Part shown: piece by piece, positions 9,142-21,586 of the stretch
How positions within the stretch are numbered: the first letter of the stretch is position 1
How the letters are laid out: the number at the start of each line of letters is the position of its first letter
Assembly: GCF_002198675.1 (NCBI RefSeq)
Contig: NZ_MWLL01000129.1
Location: 1-42,999, forward strand
Direction of reading: 5' to 3'
From: Kineosporia sp. R_H_3
Lineage (GTDB): Bacteria; Actinomycetota; Actinomycetes; Actinomycetales; Kineosporiaceae
DNA: 42,999 bases
The notes under the pieces: model-generated
The model's input: the letters and a program-made list of their open reading frames with translations, nothing else
Told to the model about the DNA's origin: nothing
Database searches by the model: none
Translations under genes and position numbers: made by a program

Positions 9142-10478
9142 CCAGCACGACGGCCGGCACGACCTGGTTGGTCCGGCGCTCGCGTGTCCTCGGCGGCCAG
9201 CCGACCGACGTCCTCGTCGAGAACGGCGTCGTCGCCGAGATCGGCCCGGGCCTGTCCGCCGCCGGCGCGAGCGTGCTCGACGCCGATGGCCTGGTCCTCC
9301 TGCCGGGGCTCGTCGACCTGCACACCCACCTGCGCGAGCCGGGCCGGGAGGACGCCGAGACCGTCGAGACCGGCTCCCAGGCGGCCGCCCGCGGCGGCTT
9401 CACCGCCGTCCACGCGATGGCGAACACCGACCCCGTCGCGGACACCGCGGGCGTCGTCGAGCAGGTCTGGCGGCTCGGCAGGCGATCCGGCTGGGTCGAC
9501 GTCCGCCCGGTCGGCGCCGTGACGGTGGGCCTGGCGGGGGAGCGGCTCGCCGAGCTCGGCGCGATGGCCGACTCCGCGGCCGGGGTCCGGGTCTTCTCGG
9601 ACGACGGGAAGTGCGTGAGCGACGCGGTCCTCATGCGCCGCGCCCTGGAGTACGTCAAGGCGTTCGACGGGGTCGTCGCCCAGCACGCGCAGGAGCCGAG
9701 GCTCACCGACGGCGCGCAGATGCACGAGGGCGCGGTCTCCGCGGTCCTCGGGCTGCGCGGCTGGCCGGCGGTCGCCGAGGAGGCGATCATCGCCCGCGAC
9801 GTCCTGCTCGCCGGGCACGTCGGCTCCCGGCTGCACGTGTGCCACCTGTCGACGGCCGGCTCGGTCGAGATCGTCCGGTGGGCCAAGGGCCGCGGCATCG
9901 ACGTCACCGCCGAGGTCACGCCGCACCACCTGCTCCTCACCGACGAGGAGGTCCGCAGCTACGACCCGGTCTTCAAGGTGAACCCGCCGCTGCGCACCGC
10001 CGAGGACGTCATGGCGCTGCGCGAGGCCCTCGCCGACGGCACGATCGACATCGTCGCGACCGACCACGCCCCGCACCCGGTCGAGGACAAGGACTGCGAG
10101 TGGGCAGCGGCCGCCATGGGGATGACCGGGCTGGAGACGGCGCTGTCCGTCGTCCAGCACACGATGGTCGAGACCGGGCTGCTCGACTGGGCCGGTGTCG
10201 CGCAGCGGATGTCCGCGGCCCCGGCCCGGATCGGCCGGGTGGCCGACCAGGGCCGCCCGCTCGTCGTCGGCGAGCCCGCCCACCTCACGCTCGTCGACCC
10301 GGCCGCCCGCTGGACCGTCGAGCCGCACACGATGGCGACGATGGGCCGCAACTCGCCGTTCCGCGGCCGTGAGCTGCCCGGCCAGGTCGTCGCGACCTTC
10401 TACGCCGGCCACCCGACCGTCCTCGACGGCAAGCTCGCCGCGCCGCGCCCGAGCACGACCCCCGGGAGGGACGCATGA
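9138..10478 (+). CDS. pyrC: Dihydroorotase, class I
   Basis: It cyclises N-carbamoyl-aspartate to dihydroorotate. The 446-residue amidohydrolase has the HxH metal motif in LHTHLREPG (His62, His64), the class I FSDDG motif (Asp155/156), metal-region histidines near 183 (AQHAQE) and 236 (VCHLSTAG), and the catalytic Asp309 in ATDHAPH. These features place it in the long class I type rather than the short Escherichia coli type. The GTG overlapping the pyrB stop is used as start, although the frame is open further upstream inside pyrB. Confidence 0.97.
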
Positions 10479-11655
10479 CCGCCACGACCGACGCGACGAC
10501 CGGCGCCACGACCGGAACGACCACGGGCCCCGCCCCGGCGGTGCTCGTCCTCGAGGACGGCCGCACGTGGCGCGGCCAGGCCTACGGGGCCGTCGGCGCC
10601 ACGGTCGGGGAGGCGGTCTTCTCGACCGGCATGACCGGCTACCAGGAGACCCTCACCGACCCGTCGTACCACCGGCAGGTCGTCGTCATGACGGCGCCGC
10701 ACATCGGCAACACCGGCGTCAACGACGAGGACGGCGAGTCCCGCCGGATCTGGGTCGCGGGCTACGTCGTCCGCGACCCCGCCCGGCGGGCGTCCAGCTG
10801 GCGCTCCCGCCGCGAGCTCGTCGACGAGCTCGCCGCCCAGGGCGTCGTCGGGATCAGCGGCGTGGACACCCGCGCGATCACCCGGCACCTGCGCGAGCGC
10901 GGCGCGATGCGGGTCGGCGTCTTCTCCGGCGCCGCCGCGCAGCGGTCCGACGACGCGCTGCTCGCCGAGGTCCGGGGCGCCCCGCAGATGACCGGCGCCG
11001 ACCTGGCCGGCGAGGTCTCGACCGACGCCGCCTACGTCGTCCCGGCGATCGGCACGAAGCGCTTCACGGTCGCCGCGGTCGACCTCGGCATCAAGTCGAT
11101 GACCCCGCACCGGATGGCGCAGCGCGGCATGGAGGTGCACGTCCTGCCCTCGACCGCGACGATCGAGGACCTCCTCGCGACCGGCGCCGACGGGGTGTTC
11201 TTCTCCAACGGCCCCGGTGACCCGGGCGCCGCGACGCACCCCGTCGAGCTGCTCCGCGAGGTGCTCGGCCGCCGGATCCCCTTCTTCGGCATCTGCTTCG
11301 GCAACCAGATCCTCGGCCGGGCACTGGGCTTCGGCACGTACAAGCTCGGCTACGGCCACCGCGGGATCAACCAGCCGGTCATGGACCGCACGACCGGCAA
11401 GGTCGAGGTCACCGCGCACAACCACGGCTTCGCCGTCGACGCCCCCGTCGACGGCCCGGCCGACACCCCCTTCGGCCGCGCCGAGGTGAGCCACGTGTGC
11501 CTCAACGACGGCGTCGTCGAGGGCCTGCGCTGCCTCGACGTTCCGGCGTTCTCGGTGCAGTACCACCCGGAGGCGGCCGCCGGGCCGCACGACGCCGCGT
11601 ACCTGTTCGACCGGTTCGCCGACCTCATGGCGGACCAGACCGGGAAGAAGGCCTG

Positions 11656-11656
<1 letters not shown>
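10475..11656 (+). CDS. carA: Carbamoyl-phosphate synthase small (glutaminase) subunit
   Basis: It hydrolyses glutamine and passes ammonia to CarB. The protein has 393 residues. An N-terminal CarA-specific domain (from about residue 20) is followed by a class I glutamine amidotransferase domain with nucleophile Cys274 in FFGICFGNQ and the His364/Glu366 pair in VQYHPEA. The first 17 residues are a low-complexity Thr/Ala/Gly tail absent from most relatives, encoded by an imprecise ACGACC repeat. The ATG overlaps the pyrC stop by 4 nt, and the stop shares one base with the carB start. Confidence 0.97.
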
Positions 11657-14978
<3,322 letters not shown>

Positions 14979-14982
<4 letters not shown>

Positions 14983-15947
14983 GCGCCGTGACGGGGCCCG
15001 CGCCCGCCGGCGTCCCGGCCGCCGAGACCCTGGGCGCCCGCGACCGCCGTCCGGACCCGGTCCAGGTGCGCTGCGCCGTCCTCGCGAACGAGCCGGACGG
15101 TGCCTACCGGCGGCTCGTCCTCGACGCGGGCGAGGCCGCCCGGCGCGCGCTGCCCGGCCAGTTCGCGGCGCTCGCGGTGGGGGAGCCGCCCACGGCGATG
15201 CTGCTGCGGCGCGCGGTCTCGATCCACGCCGCGACCCCGGGCGACCGGCGGTTCGACGGTGCGGACACCCTCGAGATCGTCGTCGCGCCGCACGGCCCGG
15301 GCACCGAGTGGGTGACCCGCCGCCGGGCCGGCGACGTGCTCGACGTCGTCGCGCCGCTCGGCCGGCCCTTCCCCGCCCCCGAGGTCGGGGCGCCCACGGT
15401 CCTCGTCGGCGGCGGCTACGGCTCGGCGCCGCTGGTCTGGCTCGCCCGGGACCTGCGCGACGCCGGGCACCGGGTCGACGTCGTCCTCGGGGCCGCCTCG
15501 AGGGACAAGCTCTTCGGCCTCGAGGAGGCCGCCGCCGTCGTCGGCCCCGACCTCGTCCACGTGACGACGGACGACGGGTCCGCCGGGCTGCGCGGCCGGG
15601 TCACCGACGCGCTCGCACCGCTCGCCCGGGACGGGGTCGTCGTCTACGCGTGCGGCCCGATGGCGATGCTGCGGGCGGTCCACGAGGTCGCGGCCGGTGC
15701 CGGCGGCACCTCGTGGCTCGCCGTCGAGGAGTCGATGGCCTGCGGCATCGGGGTCTGCATGACGTGCGTGCTGCCCGTGCGCGGCGAGGACGGCGTGACC
15801 CGGATGACGCGCTCGTGCGTCGAGGGCCCGACGTTCGACGGCGACCGGGTGCGCTGGGACGCGATCAGCATCGGCCCGGGCGGCGCGACGAGCGCCGTGC
15901 CGGCGGACTGCCTCGGCGCGCCGGTCGCGGCCGGGAAGGGGCACTGA
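14979..15947 (+). CDS. pyrK: Dihydroorotate dehydrogenase electron-transfer subunit
   Basis: PyrK carries FAD and a [2Fe-2S] cluster and passes electrons from PyrD to NAD+. The 322-residue protein has a ferredoxin-reductase-like FAD domain (LLRRAVSIH near 75-83), an NAD-binding domain ([12 protein letters not shown] near 141-152) and the cluster cysteines C255-x4-C260-x2-C263 and C280. About 30 extra residues precede the conserved N-terminus, mostly Ala/Pro; an internal start is possible, but the GTG overlapping carB fits the operon pattern. Its presence directly before pyrD shows that the dehydrogenase is the class 1B, NAD-linked form. Confidence 0.94.
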
Positions 15948-16951
15948 TGACGACCACCGCCACCTCCGCCGGCAGCGCGGGTCCGGCCGTCGGCTTCGAC
16001 CCGCGGACGGCGATCGGCACGCTGGAGCTGAAGAACCCGGTGCTCACGGCGTCCGGCTGCGCCGCCGCCGGCCGCGAGCTCGGTCGGCTCTACGACGTCG
16101 CGGCGCTCGGCGCCGTCGTCACGAAGTCGATCCTGCGCGACGCCCGCTCCGGGCGGCCGACCCCGCGGATGGCCGAGACGCCGTCCGGGATGCTCAACTC
16201 GATCGGCTTGCAGGGCCCCGGCATCGACGCGTTCCTCGCCCACGACCTGCCGTGGCTGCGCGACCACGGCGCGACCGCCGTCGTCTCGATCGCCGGCAAC
16301 GACGCCGCCGAGTTCGCCGAGCTCGCCGGCCGTCTCGTCGACGAGCCGGGCGTCGGCGCCGTCGAGGTGAACATCTCCTGCCCGAACGTCGCCAACCGCG
16401 GGCTCGTCTTCGCGTGCGACCCCGGGTCCTCGGCCGAGGTGGTCTCGGGGGTCGTCGACGTCGTCGGCGGCCGGGTGCCGGTGCTCGCCAAGCTCTCGCC
16501 GGACGTCACCGACATCGTCGCGATCGCCCGGGCGTGCCTCGACCACGGCGCCGACGGCCTCGCGATGGTCAACACGACGCTCGGCATGGTCGTCGACACC
16601 GACACGATGCGCCCGGTCCTCGCCGGGGTCACCGGGGGGCTGTCCGGCCCGGCGATCCGGCCGATCGCCGTCCGCTGCGTCTGGCAGGTGCACGCCGCGA
16701 TGCGGCGCGGCGACCTGCGGACGGCGCCGATCGTCGGCATCGGCGGCATCCTCACCGGTCTCGACGCGCTCCAGTTCGTCCTCGCCGGGGCGAGCGCCGT
16801 CCAGGTCGGCACCTCGACATTCCACGACCCGTCGGCGCCGCTGCGCGTCGGCGCCGAGCTCGCGCAGGCGCTCGCCGCACGCGGGTTCGCCGGCGTGGCC
16901 GACGCCGTCGGCCACGCGCACACCGTCCTGGCCCGGGAGGGCGCCCGATGA
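15947..16951 (+). CDS. pyrD: Dihydroorotate dehydrogenase, class 1B catalytic subunit
   Basis: It oxidises dihydroorotate to orotate with FMN. The 334-residue TIM-barrel protein has KNPVLTASG near residue 29, the NSIGLQGPG substrate loop near 84, and the catalytic Cys145 in EVNISCPNV. Class 2, quinone-linked enzymes have Ser at that position, so this is a class 1 enzyme; with PyrK next to it, class 1B. FMN-phosphate loop residues appear in GIGGI near 264. The ATG shares one base with the pyrK stop, and the stop overlaps pyrF by 4 nt. Confidence 0.96.
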   Translation: MTTTATSAGSAGPAVGFDPRTAIGTLELKNPVLTASGCAAAGRELGRLYDVAALGAVVTKSILRDARSGRPTPRMAETPSGMLNSIGLQGPGIDAFLAHDLPWLRDHGATAVVSIAGNDAAEFAELAGRLVDEPGVGAVEVNISCPNVANRGLVFACDPGSSAEVVSGVVDVVGGRVPVLAKLSPDVTDIVAIARACLDHGADGLAMVNTTLGMVVDTDTMRPVLAGVTGGLSGPAIRPIAVRCVWQVHAAMRRGDLRTAPIVGIGGILTGLDALQFVLAGASAVQVGTSTFHDPSAPLRVGAELAQALAARGFAGVADAVGHAHTVLAREGAR

Positions 16952-17817
16952 GCACGTCGACGAGCAGGTCCCCGTTCGGCACCCGGCTGCACGAGGCCAT
17001 GGCGGCCCGCGGGCCGCTCTGCGTGGGGATCGACCCGCACCCGGGGCTGCTCGCCGAGTGGGGTCTGGCCGACGACGTCGGCGGGCTGGAGCGGTTCTCG
17101 CTCACCGTCGTCGAGGCGCTCGCCGACCGGGTCGCCGTCCTCAAGCCGCAGGCCGCGTTCTTCGAGCGGCACGGCTCGCGCGGGGTCGCGGTCCTCGAGC
17201 GGGTCCTCGCCGAGGCGGCGCAGGCCGGCGCGCTGACGATCGCCGACGCCAAGCGCGGCGACATCGGCTCGACGATGGCCGCCTACGCCGACGCGTTCGT
17301 CGGCGAGGGCTCCGCGCTCGCCGCGGACGCCGTGACCGCCTCGCCGTACCTCGGCGTCGGCTCGCTCGCGCCGCTGCTCGAGCTCGCGGCCAAGACCGGC
17401 CGGGGCGTCTTCGTGCTCGCGCTGACCTCCAACCCGGAGGGCCCGCAGGTGCAGCACGCGCGCGTCGCGGACGGCCGGACCGTCGCCCAGGCGGTGCTCG
17501 ACGACCTGCGGGCGCTCAACGCGCCCGAGCTCGCCGCGGGCGCCCCGCTGGGCAGCGTCGGCGCCGTCGTCGGCGCGACGATCGGCGGCTCGGGGCAGGT
17601 GCACGACCTGGCGGTCGGCGGCCCGCTGCTCGCACCGGGGATCGGCGCCCAGGGCGCCACCGCGGACGACCTGCGCTCGGTCTTCGGTGCCGCGCTGCCC
17701 GCCGTCCTGCCGAGCTCGAGCCGCGAGGTGCTCCGCGGCGGGCCCGACGTCGCCGGGCTCCGGGCCGCGGCCGCACGCACGCTCGACGAGGTCGGTCGCG
17801 TGCTCGCCGGGGCCTGA
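16948..17817 (+). CDS. pyrF: Orotidine-5'-phosphate decarboxylase, type 2
   Basis: It decarboxylates OMP to UMP, the final step encoded here. The 289-residue length and the motif [11 protein letters not shown] (catalytic Lys102) identify the longer type 2 subfamily common in actinobacteria. The N-terminal LCVGIDPHP and [10 protein letters not shown] segments are typical. It is the last gene of the pyr operon. No terminator hairpin is obvious in the 66 nt before the next gene, so some readthrough is possible. pyrE is not in the window. Confidence 0.96.
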   Translation: MSTSTSRSPFGTRLHEAMAARGPLCVGIDPHPGLLAEWGLADDVGGLERFSLTVVEALADRVAVLKPQAAFFERHGSRGVAVLERVLAEAAQAGALTIADAKRGDIGSTMAAYADAFVGEGSALAADAVTASPYLGVGSLAPLLELAAKTGRGVFVLALTSNPEGPQVQHARVADGRTVAQAVLDDLRALNAPELAAGAPLGSVGAVVGATIGGSGQVHDLAVGGPLLAPGIGAQGATADDLRSVFGAALPAVLPSSSREVLRGGPDVAGLRAAAARTLDEVGRVLAGA

Positions 17818-17846
17818 CAGCCTGCGAACGGTCACATCTGAAACGT

Positions 17847-17877
17847 TGCGTGATCGAAGCGTCACGCACCGTAGATT
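17847..17877 (+). promoter_or_regulatory. Palindrome and -10 of the alpha/beta hydrolase gene
   Basis: A perfect inverted repeat TGCGTGA-N8-TCACGCA (17847-17868) is followed four bases later by TAGATT (17872-17877), which lies 6 nt before the GTG start. This looks like a leaderless promoter with an operator just upstream; the binding protein is unknown. Confidence 0.5.
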
Positions 17878-17883
17878 CGAGTT

Positions 17884-18789
17884 GTGCCGACCTACCTGGG
17901 CCCCGACGGGACCGCGCTGCACCACGAGGTGCGCGGCGGAGGTCGGCCCACCGACCCGCCCGTCGTCGTCCTCGCGGGCGGTGCGGGGCGGCACCCGGAC
18001 TACCTCGGCGACCTCGCGGGCCTCACCGACGTCGCCGACCTCGTCGTCCCGCACCTGCGGGGCGTGGGGGAGTCGCCGGCCCCCGCGGACTCGGAGGTGG
18101 GGTCGTACTGGCGCCAGGCGGACGACCTGGAGGCCCTGCGCGCCGCGCTGGGGGCCGAACGGCTCGTCCTGGTCGCCCACTCCGCGGGGACCCGGCTGGC
18201 GGTCTCCTACGCCGCCCAGCACGCCGACCACCTCGCAGCGATGGTGCTCGTCTGCCCGCCGACCGGCTACCTCGTCGACGAGCCCGGCGACGCGGCGGTG
18301 CTCGCCGCGGCGCGGGCGGGGGAGCCCGCCTTCGACGACGCGTGGGCGGCGCTGCACGACGGGCCCGACACGACCGACGACGCGGCCTTCAACGCCTGGG
18401 AGCGGCGCACGGCGCCCGCGGCCTGGGCGACCTGGGACGACACCGCGCGCACGCATGCCCTCGTCGGGCCGTGGAGCCTCGCCGCGGCCCAGGCCTGGTT
18501 CGCGACGCTGCCGCCCGCCGACCTCGCCGCCCGGCTCTGGGACGTGCGGGCGCCGGTCCTCGTCGTCGGCGGGGACCGGGACTGCCTCACGGGCGTGGCG
18601 CCCGTCCTCGCCCTCGCCGACCTCTTCCCGGACCGGACGTCGGTCATCCTCCCGGGCTGCGGGCACCACCCGTGGGTCGAGGCGCCGGCCGCCTTCCGGG
18701 CCGCCGTCGACCCGTTCCTCGACGCCGCGACCGTCCGCGCTTCGGACTCGGGGCGGGCCGCGTTGCTCCGGAACGGGCCGAGTGGGTAG
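17884..18789 (+). CDS. Alpha/beta hydrolase (proline iminopeptidase-like)
   Basis: The 301-residue protein has the alpha/beta-hydrolase layout: an oxyanion-side VVVLAGGAG near residue 35, PHLRGVGES near 57, the nucleophile elbow VAHSAG near residue 98 (Ala in the first Gly position of GxSxG), a helical cap about 135-215, an acid in GGDRD near 236 and the catalytic His in GCGHHPWVE near 259. The fold is clear but the substrate is not; S33 prolyl aminopeptidase-like enzymes are the nearest type I recognise. It starts with GTG after a -10-like element, with no Shine-Dalgarno. It ends in TAG, which opens the mihF -10. Confidence 0.85.
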   Translation: MPTYLGPDGTALHHEVRGGGRPTDPPVVVLAGGAGRHPDYLGDLAGLTDVADLVVPHLRGVGESPAPADSEVGSYWRQADDLEALRAALGAERLVLVAHSAGTRLAVSYAAQHADHLAAMVLVCPPTGYLVDEPGDAAVLAAARAGEPAFDDAWAALHDGPDTTDDAAFNAWERRTAPAAWATWDDTARTHALVGPWSLAAAQAWFATLPPADLAARLWDVRAPVLVVGGDRDCLTGVAPVLALADLFPDRTSVILPGCGHHPWVEAPAAFRAAVDPFLDAATVRASDSGRAALLRNGPSG

Positions 18790-18792
18790 GTT
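18763..18792 (+). promoter_or_regulatory. mihF promoter, -10 overlapping a stop codon
   Basis: TTGCTC (18763-18768) and TAGGTT (18787-18792) are separated by 18 bp. The first three bases of the -10 are the hydrolase TAG stop. A leader of about 90 nt with a GAGGTGA ribosome binding region precedes the mihF GTG. Confidence 0.55.
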
Positions 18793-18887
18793 CGCTGCGC
18801 TGGTCGTGCCCCCTGCCGACCGGTGGCGACGGACCTTTCCTGGCGACGGGCCCAACGGCTGCCAGACGATCGACCGAGGTGACGTGA

Positions 18888-19202
18888 GTGGCACTTCCTC
18901 CCCTGTCCGACGAGCAGCGTGCAGCAGCCCTCCAGAAGGCGGCCGAGGCCCGGCGTGCGCGCGCCGAGGTGAAGAACCGCCTCAAGTACTCCCAGGGCTC
19001 CCTCGGTGACGTGATCCGTGAGGGCCAGCAGGACGAGATCGTCGGCAAGATGAAGGTCTCGGCCCTCCTCGAGGCGCTCCCGGGCGTCGGCAAGGTGCGG
19101 GCGCGCCAGATCATGGAGGAGATCGGCATCTCCGAGTCCCGTCGCGTGCGCGGCCTCGGCTCCAACCAGGTCGCGGCGCTCATCGAGCGCTTCAGCCGCT
19201 GA
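18888..19202 (+). CDS. mihF: Actinobacterial integration host factor mIHF
   Basis: mIHF is a small nucleoid-associated protein peculiar to actinobacteria that binds and bends DNA without sequence preference. The 104-residue protein has the basic N-terminal helix ([25 protein letters not shown]) and the helix-two-turn-helix S13-like core with [17 protein letters not shown], followed by RRVRGLG. The length and the place directly before gmk match the Streptomyces and mycobacterial genes. The GTG at 18888 follows GAGGTGA. It does not belong to the HU/IHF fold of proteobacteria. Confidence 0.96.
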   Translation: MALPPLSDEQRAAALQKAAEARRARAEVKNRLKYSQGSLGDVIREGQQDEIVGKMKVSALLEALPGVGKVRARQIMEEIGISESRRVRGLGSNQVAALIERFSR

Positions 19203-19212
19203 CGCCGACGTC

Positions 19213-19812
19213 GTGACCGAGGGGGGAACCACGGCGCGACGGCTCACCGTCCTGGCAGGTCCGACGGCGGTGGGCAAGGGCACCGTGTCCGCGGACATCC
19301 GGCAGCGCTACCCGGAGGTGTGGCTGTCGGTGTCCGCCACGACGCGGGCCCGGCGGCCCGGTGAGGTGGACGGCGTCCACTACCACTTCGTGACGCCGGA
19401 GCGCTTCGACGAGATGGTCGCGGGCGGCGAGCTCCTCGAGTGGGCCGTCGTCCACGGCGTCAACCGGTACGGCACTCCGCGGGCCGCCGTCGAGGAGGCG
19501 CTGCGGCAGGGCCGGCCCGCCCTGCTGGAGATCGACCTCCAGGGCGCGCGGCAGGTCAAGCAGACGATGCCGGAGGCGTTCTTCGTCTTCCTCGCGCCCC
19601 CGTCGTGGGACGAGCTGGTCCGCCGGCTCGTCGGCCGCGGGACCGAGGGCGAGGAGGAGCGCGAGCGCCGGCTGAGCACGGCGCGCGTCGAGCTGGCGGC
19701 CGAGCCGGAGTTCGACAAGACGATCGTCAACGACGATGTCAACCGGGCGACGGACGAACTCGTACAATGCATGGGGCTGATCCCTCACCCGCTGGCCGAC
19801 AGGCCGGTCTGA
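19213..19812 (+). CDS. gmk: Guanylate kinase
   Basis: It phosphorylates GMP to GDP. The 199-residue protein has the P-loop GPTAVGKGT at residues 16-24 (GPSGVGKGT is commoner), [22 protein letters not shown] with the GMP-binding Arg and Tyr, and [13 protein letters not shown] for magnesium binding. The start is GTG 11 nt after mihF, so the two are probably co-transcribed. The end of the gene contains a TACAAT hexamer that may serve rpoZ. Confidence 0.96.
   Translation: MTEGGTTARRLTVLAGPTAVGKGTVSADIRQRYPEVWLSVSATTRARRPGEVDGVHYHFVTPERFDEMVAGGELLEWAVVHGVNRYGTPRAAVEEALRQGRPALLEIDLQGARQVKQTMPEAFFVFLAPPSWDELVRRLVGRGTEGEEERERRLSTARVELAAEPEFDKTIVNDDVNRATDELVQCMGLIPHPLADRPV
19763..19768 (+). promoter_or_regulatory. 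Candidate -10 for rpoZ inside gmk
   Basis: TACAAT near the end of gmk is an unusually AT-rich, good -10 match. It would start an rpoZ mRNA with a leader of about 90 nt. The -35 is poor. Confidence 0.35.
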
Positions 19813-19866
19813 GGCAGTCCAGGGCCGACCGGCCCGTCCGACGAAACCAGCTCCCTGAGGAGACGC

Positions 19867-20130
19867 GTGTCCGGCATCACCGCGACGCCCGAAGGCATCA
19901 CCAACCCCCCGATCGACGACCTGCTCAAGGTCGCCGACTCGAAGTACGCCCTGGTCATCTACGCGTCGAAGCGCGCGCGGCAGATCAACGCGTACTACTC
20001 CCAGCTCGGCGAGGGCCTGCTCGAGTACGTCGGCCCGCTCGTGGAGACGCACGTCCAGGAGAAGCCGCTCTCGGTCGCCATGCGCGAGATCAACGAGGGC
20101 CTGCTCGTCGCCGAGCCCACCGAGGGCTGA
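19867..20130 (+). CDS. rpoZ: RNA polymerase omega subunit
   Basis: Omega helps fold and assemble the beta-prime subunit. The 87-residue protein contains the conserved core [17 protein letters not shown] followed by the ASKRARQIN motif, and a C-terminal [15 protein letters not shown] stretch typical of actinobacteria. The GTG start follows a GAGGAG site by about 6 nt. It sits between gmk and coaBC as in most actinobacteria. Confidence 0.95.
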   Translation: MSGITATPEGITNPPIDDLLKVADSKYALVIYASKRARQINAYYSQLGEGLLEYVGPLVETHVQEKPLSVAMREINEGLLVAEPTEG

Positions 20131-20167
20131 CGGCTCCGCCGAGCCGGCCCCGATCGCAGCCACGACG

Positions 20168-21460
20168 CTGAGCGACACCCTCCCGACGGACGACGCGCGG
20201 CCGCGCGTCGTCCTCGGCGTGTCCGGGGGGATCGCCGCCTACAAGGCGTGCACGCTGCTGCGGATCCTCACCGAGACGGGGCACGACGTCCGGGTGGTCC
20301 CGACCCGGGCCGCGCTGGAGTTCGTCGGCGCGCCGACGTGGGCCGCGCTGTCCGGGCACCCGGTGAGCGCGTCGGCGTGGGACGACGTCCACGAGGTGCC
20401 GCACGTGCGGCTCGGCCAGCGGGCCGACCTCGTCGTCGTCGCGCCGGCCACCGCGGACCTGCTCGCCCGGGCCGCGCACGGCCTCGCCGACGATCTGCTC
20501 ACGAACGTGCTGCTCACCGCGCGCTGCCCGGTGCTGCTCGCCCCGGCGATGCACACCGAGATGTGGCAGCACCCGGCGACCCGGGCGAACGTCGCGCTGC
20601 TGCGCGCGCGGGGCGTCGTCGTCCTCGAGCCGGCGAGCGGGCGGCTCACCGGGGCCGACACCGGCCCCGGCCGGCTTCCCGAGCCGGAGGCGATCGCGGC
20701 GGCGGCCGTCCGGCTGCTCGCCCGCGGCGGCGCGGACGCCGGCGACCTCGCCGGGCTGCGCGTCGTCGTCTCGGCGGGCGGCACCCGGGAGCCGCTCGAC
20801 CCGGTGCGCTACCTCGGCAACCGCTCCTCGGGCAAGCAGGGGTTCGCGCTGGCCGGTGCGGCCGCGGCGCGCGGCGCCCACGTGCGCCTCGTCGCCGCGA
20901 ACACCGTGCTGCCGGTGCCCGGCGGCGTCGAGGTGACGGCCGTCGGGACGGCGCTCGAGCTGCGGACGGCGATGCTCGCCGCGGCCGGTGACGCGGACGT
21001 CGTCGTCATGGCGGCGGCGGTCGCGGACTTCCGGCCCGCGCAGGTCGCCGAGCACAAGATCAAGAAGACCGACGACCCGGACGACTCGCCCGTCGTGCGG
21101 CTCGTCCGCAACCCCGACATCCTCGCCGAGCTCGTCGCCGGCCGGCGGCCCGGCCAGGTCGTCGTCGGATTCGCCGCCGAGACCGGCGACGAGTCCGCCG
21201 ACGTCCTCACCCACGCCCGTCGCAAGCTGGCCCGCAAGGGCTGCGACCTGCTCGTCGTCAACGACGTCTCGGGCGGGCAGGTCTTCGGGCAGGAGCACAA
21301 CGCCGTGACGGTCCTCGACGCCGCCGGCGGCGCGGTCCCCGTGCCGCTGTCGACGAAGGAGGCCGTCGCGGACGCCGTCTGGGACGCCGTCCGGCGCCGC
21401 CTCGACACCGGCGCGCCCGACGACGACGACGCCGGTGAGAGCGACGTCGACGTCCTGTGA
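20168..21460 (+). CDS. coaBC: Bifunctional phosphopantothenoylcysteine decarboxylase / synthetase
   Basis: It joins cysteine to phosphopantothenate using CTP and then decarboxylates the product in coenzyme A synthesis. The CoaC flavoprotein half (GVSGGIAAYKAC, and ATADLLARAAHGLADDLL) is followed by the CoaB half from about residue 195 (VVSAGGTREPLDPVRYLGNRSSGKQG and a KIKK motif). The first ATG/GTG/TTG in frame is GTG 20219, but starting there would remove the first beta strand (PRVVLGV). I therefore infer a CTG start at 20168 (CTG AGC GAC), giving 430 residues. If 20219 is right, the enzyme lacks beta-1. Confidence 0.93.
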   Translation: MSDTLPTDDARPRVVLGVSGGIAAYKACTLLRILTETGHDVRVVPTRAALEFVGAPTWAALSGHPVSASAWDDVHEVPHVRLGQRADLVVVAPATADLLARAAHGLADDLLTNVLLTARCPVLLAPAMHTEMWQHPATRANVALLRARGVVVLEPASGRLTGADTGPGRLPEPEAIAAAAVRLLARGGADAGDLAGLRVVVSAGGTREPLDPVRYLGNRSSGKQGFALAGAAAARGAHVRLVAANTVLPVPGGVEVTAVGTALELRTAMLAAAGDADVVVMAAAVADFRPAQVAEHKIKKTDDPDDSPVVRLVRNPDILAELVAGRRPGQVVVGFAAETGDESADVLTHARRKLARKGCDLLVVNDVSGGQVFGQEHNAVTVLDAAGGAVPVPLSTKEAVADAVWDAVRRRLDTGAPDDDDAGESDVDVL

Positions 21461-21462
21461 AC

Positions 21463-21478
21463 GGCACGTCGCCGTGCC
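21463..21478 (+). terminator. Short hairpin after coaBC
   Basis: GGCACG (21463-21468) pairs perfectly with CGTGCC (21473-21478) across a TCGC loop, directly after the coaBC stop. It is short and followed only by TT, so it is probably a weak or partial terminator. Confidence 0.45.
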
Positions 21479-21533
21479 TTCACGGGACCGTTCCGGCGGT
21501 GCCCGCACGACATGTCCCGTCGGTGCACCTGGC

Positions 21534-21539
21534 TACAGT
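21534..21539 (+). promoter_or_regulatory. Candidate -10 of metK
   Basis: TACAGT lies 47 nt before the metK GTG, giving a leader of about 42 nt with an ACAGGAG ribosome binding site near 21576. The -35 is unclear. The leader is too short for a SAM riboswitch and none is seen. Confidence 0.4.
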
Positions 21540-21586
21540 TGGTGCGCCGGACCACACCGCACGCACGTCCGTCTGACAGGAGCATC

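Noticed and set aside
17861-17875. A second BldD box upstream of the hydrolase
   Set aside because: It matches only seven of nine consensus positions, which is easily expected by chance in GC-rich DNA near a TCAC palindrome arm.
16090-18894. A minus-strand open frame of 934 codons opposite pyrD, pyrF and the hydrolase
   Set aside because: It spans three real genes on the other strand and has shadow-frame composition.
21461-21586. SAM riboswitch upstream of metK
   Set aside because: The inferred leader is only about 42 nt and shows no multi-helix aptamer; only a short hairpin after coaBC was found.
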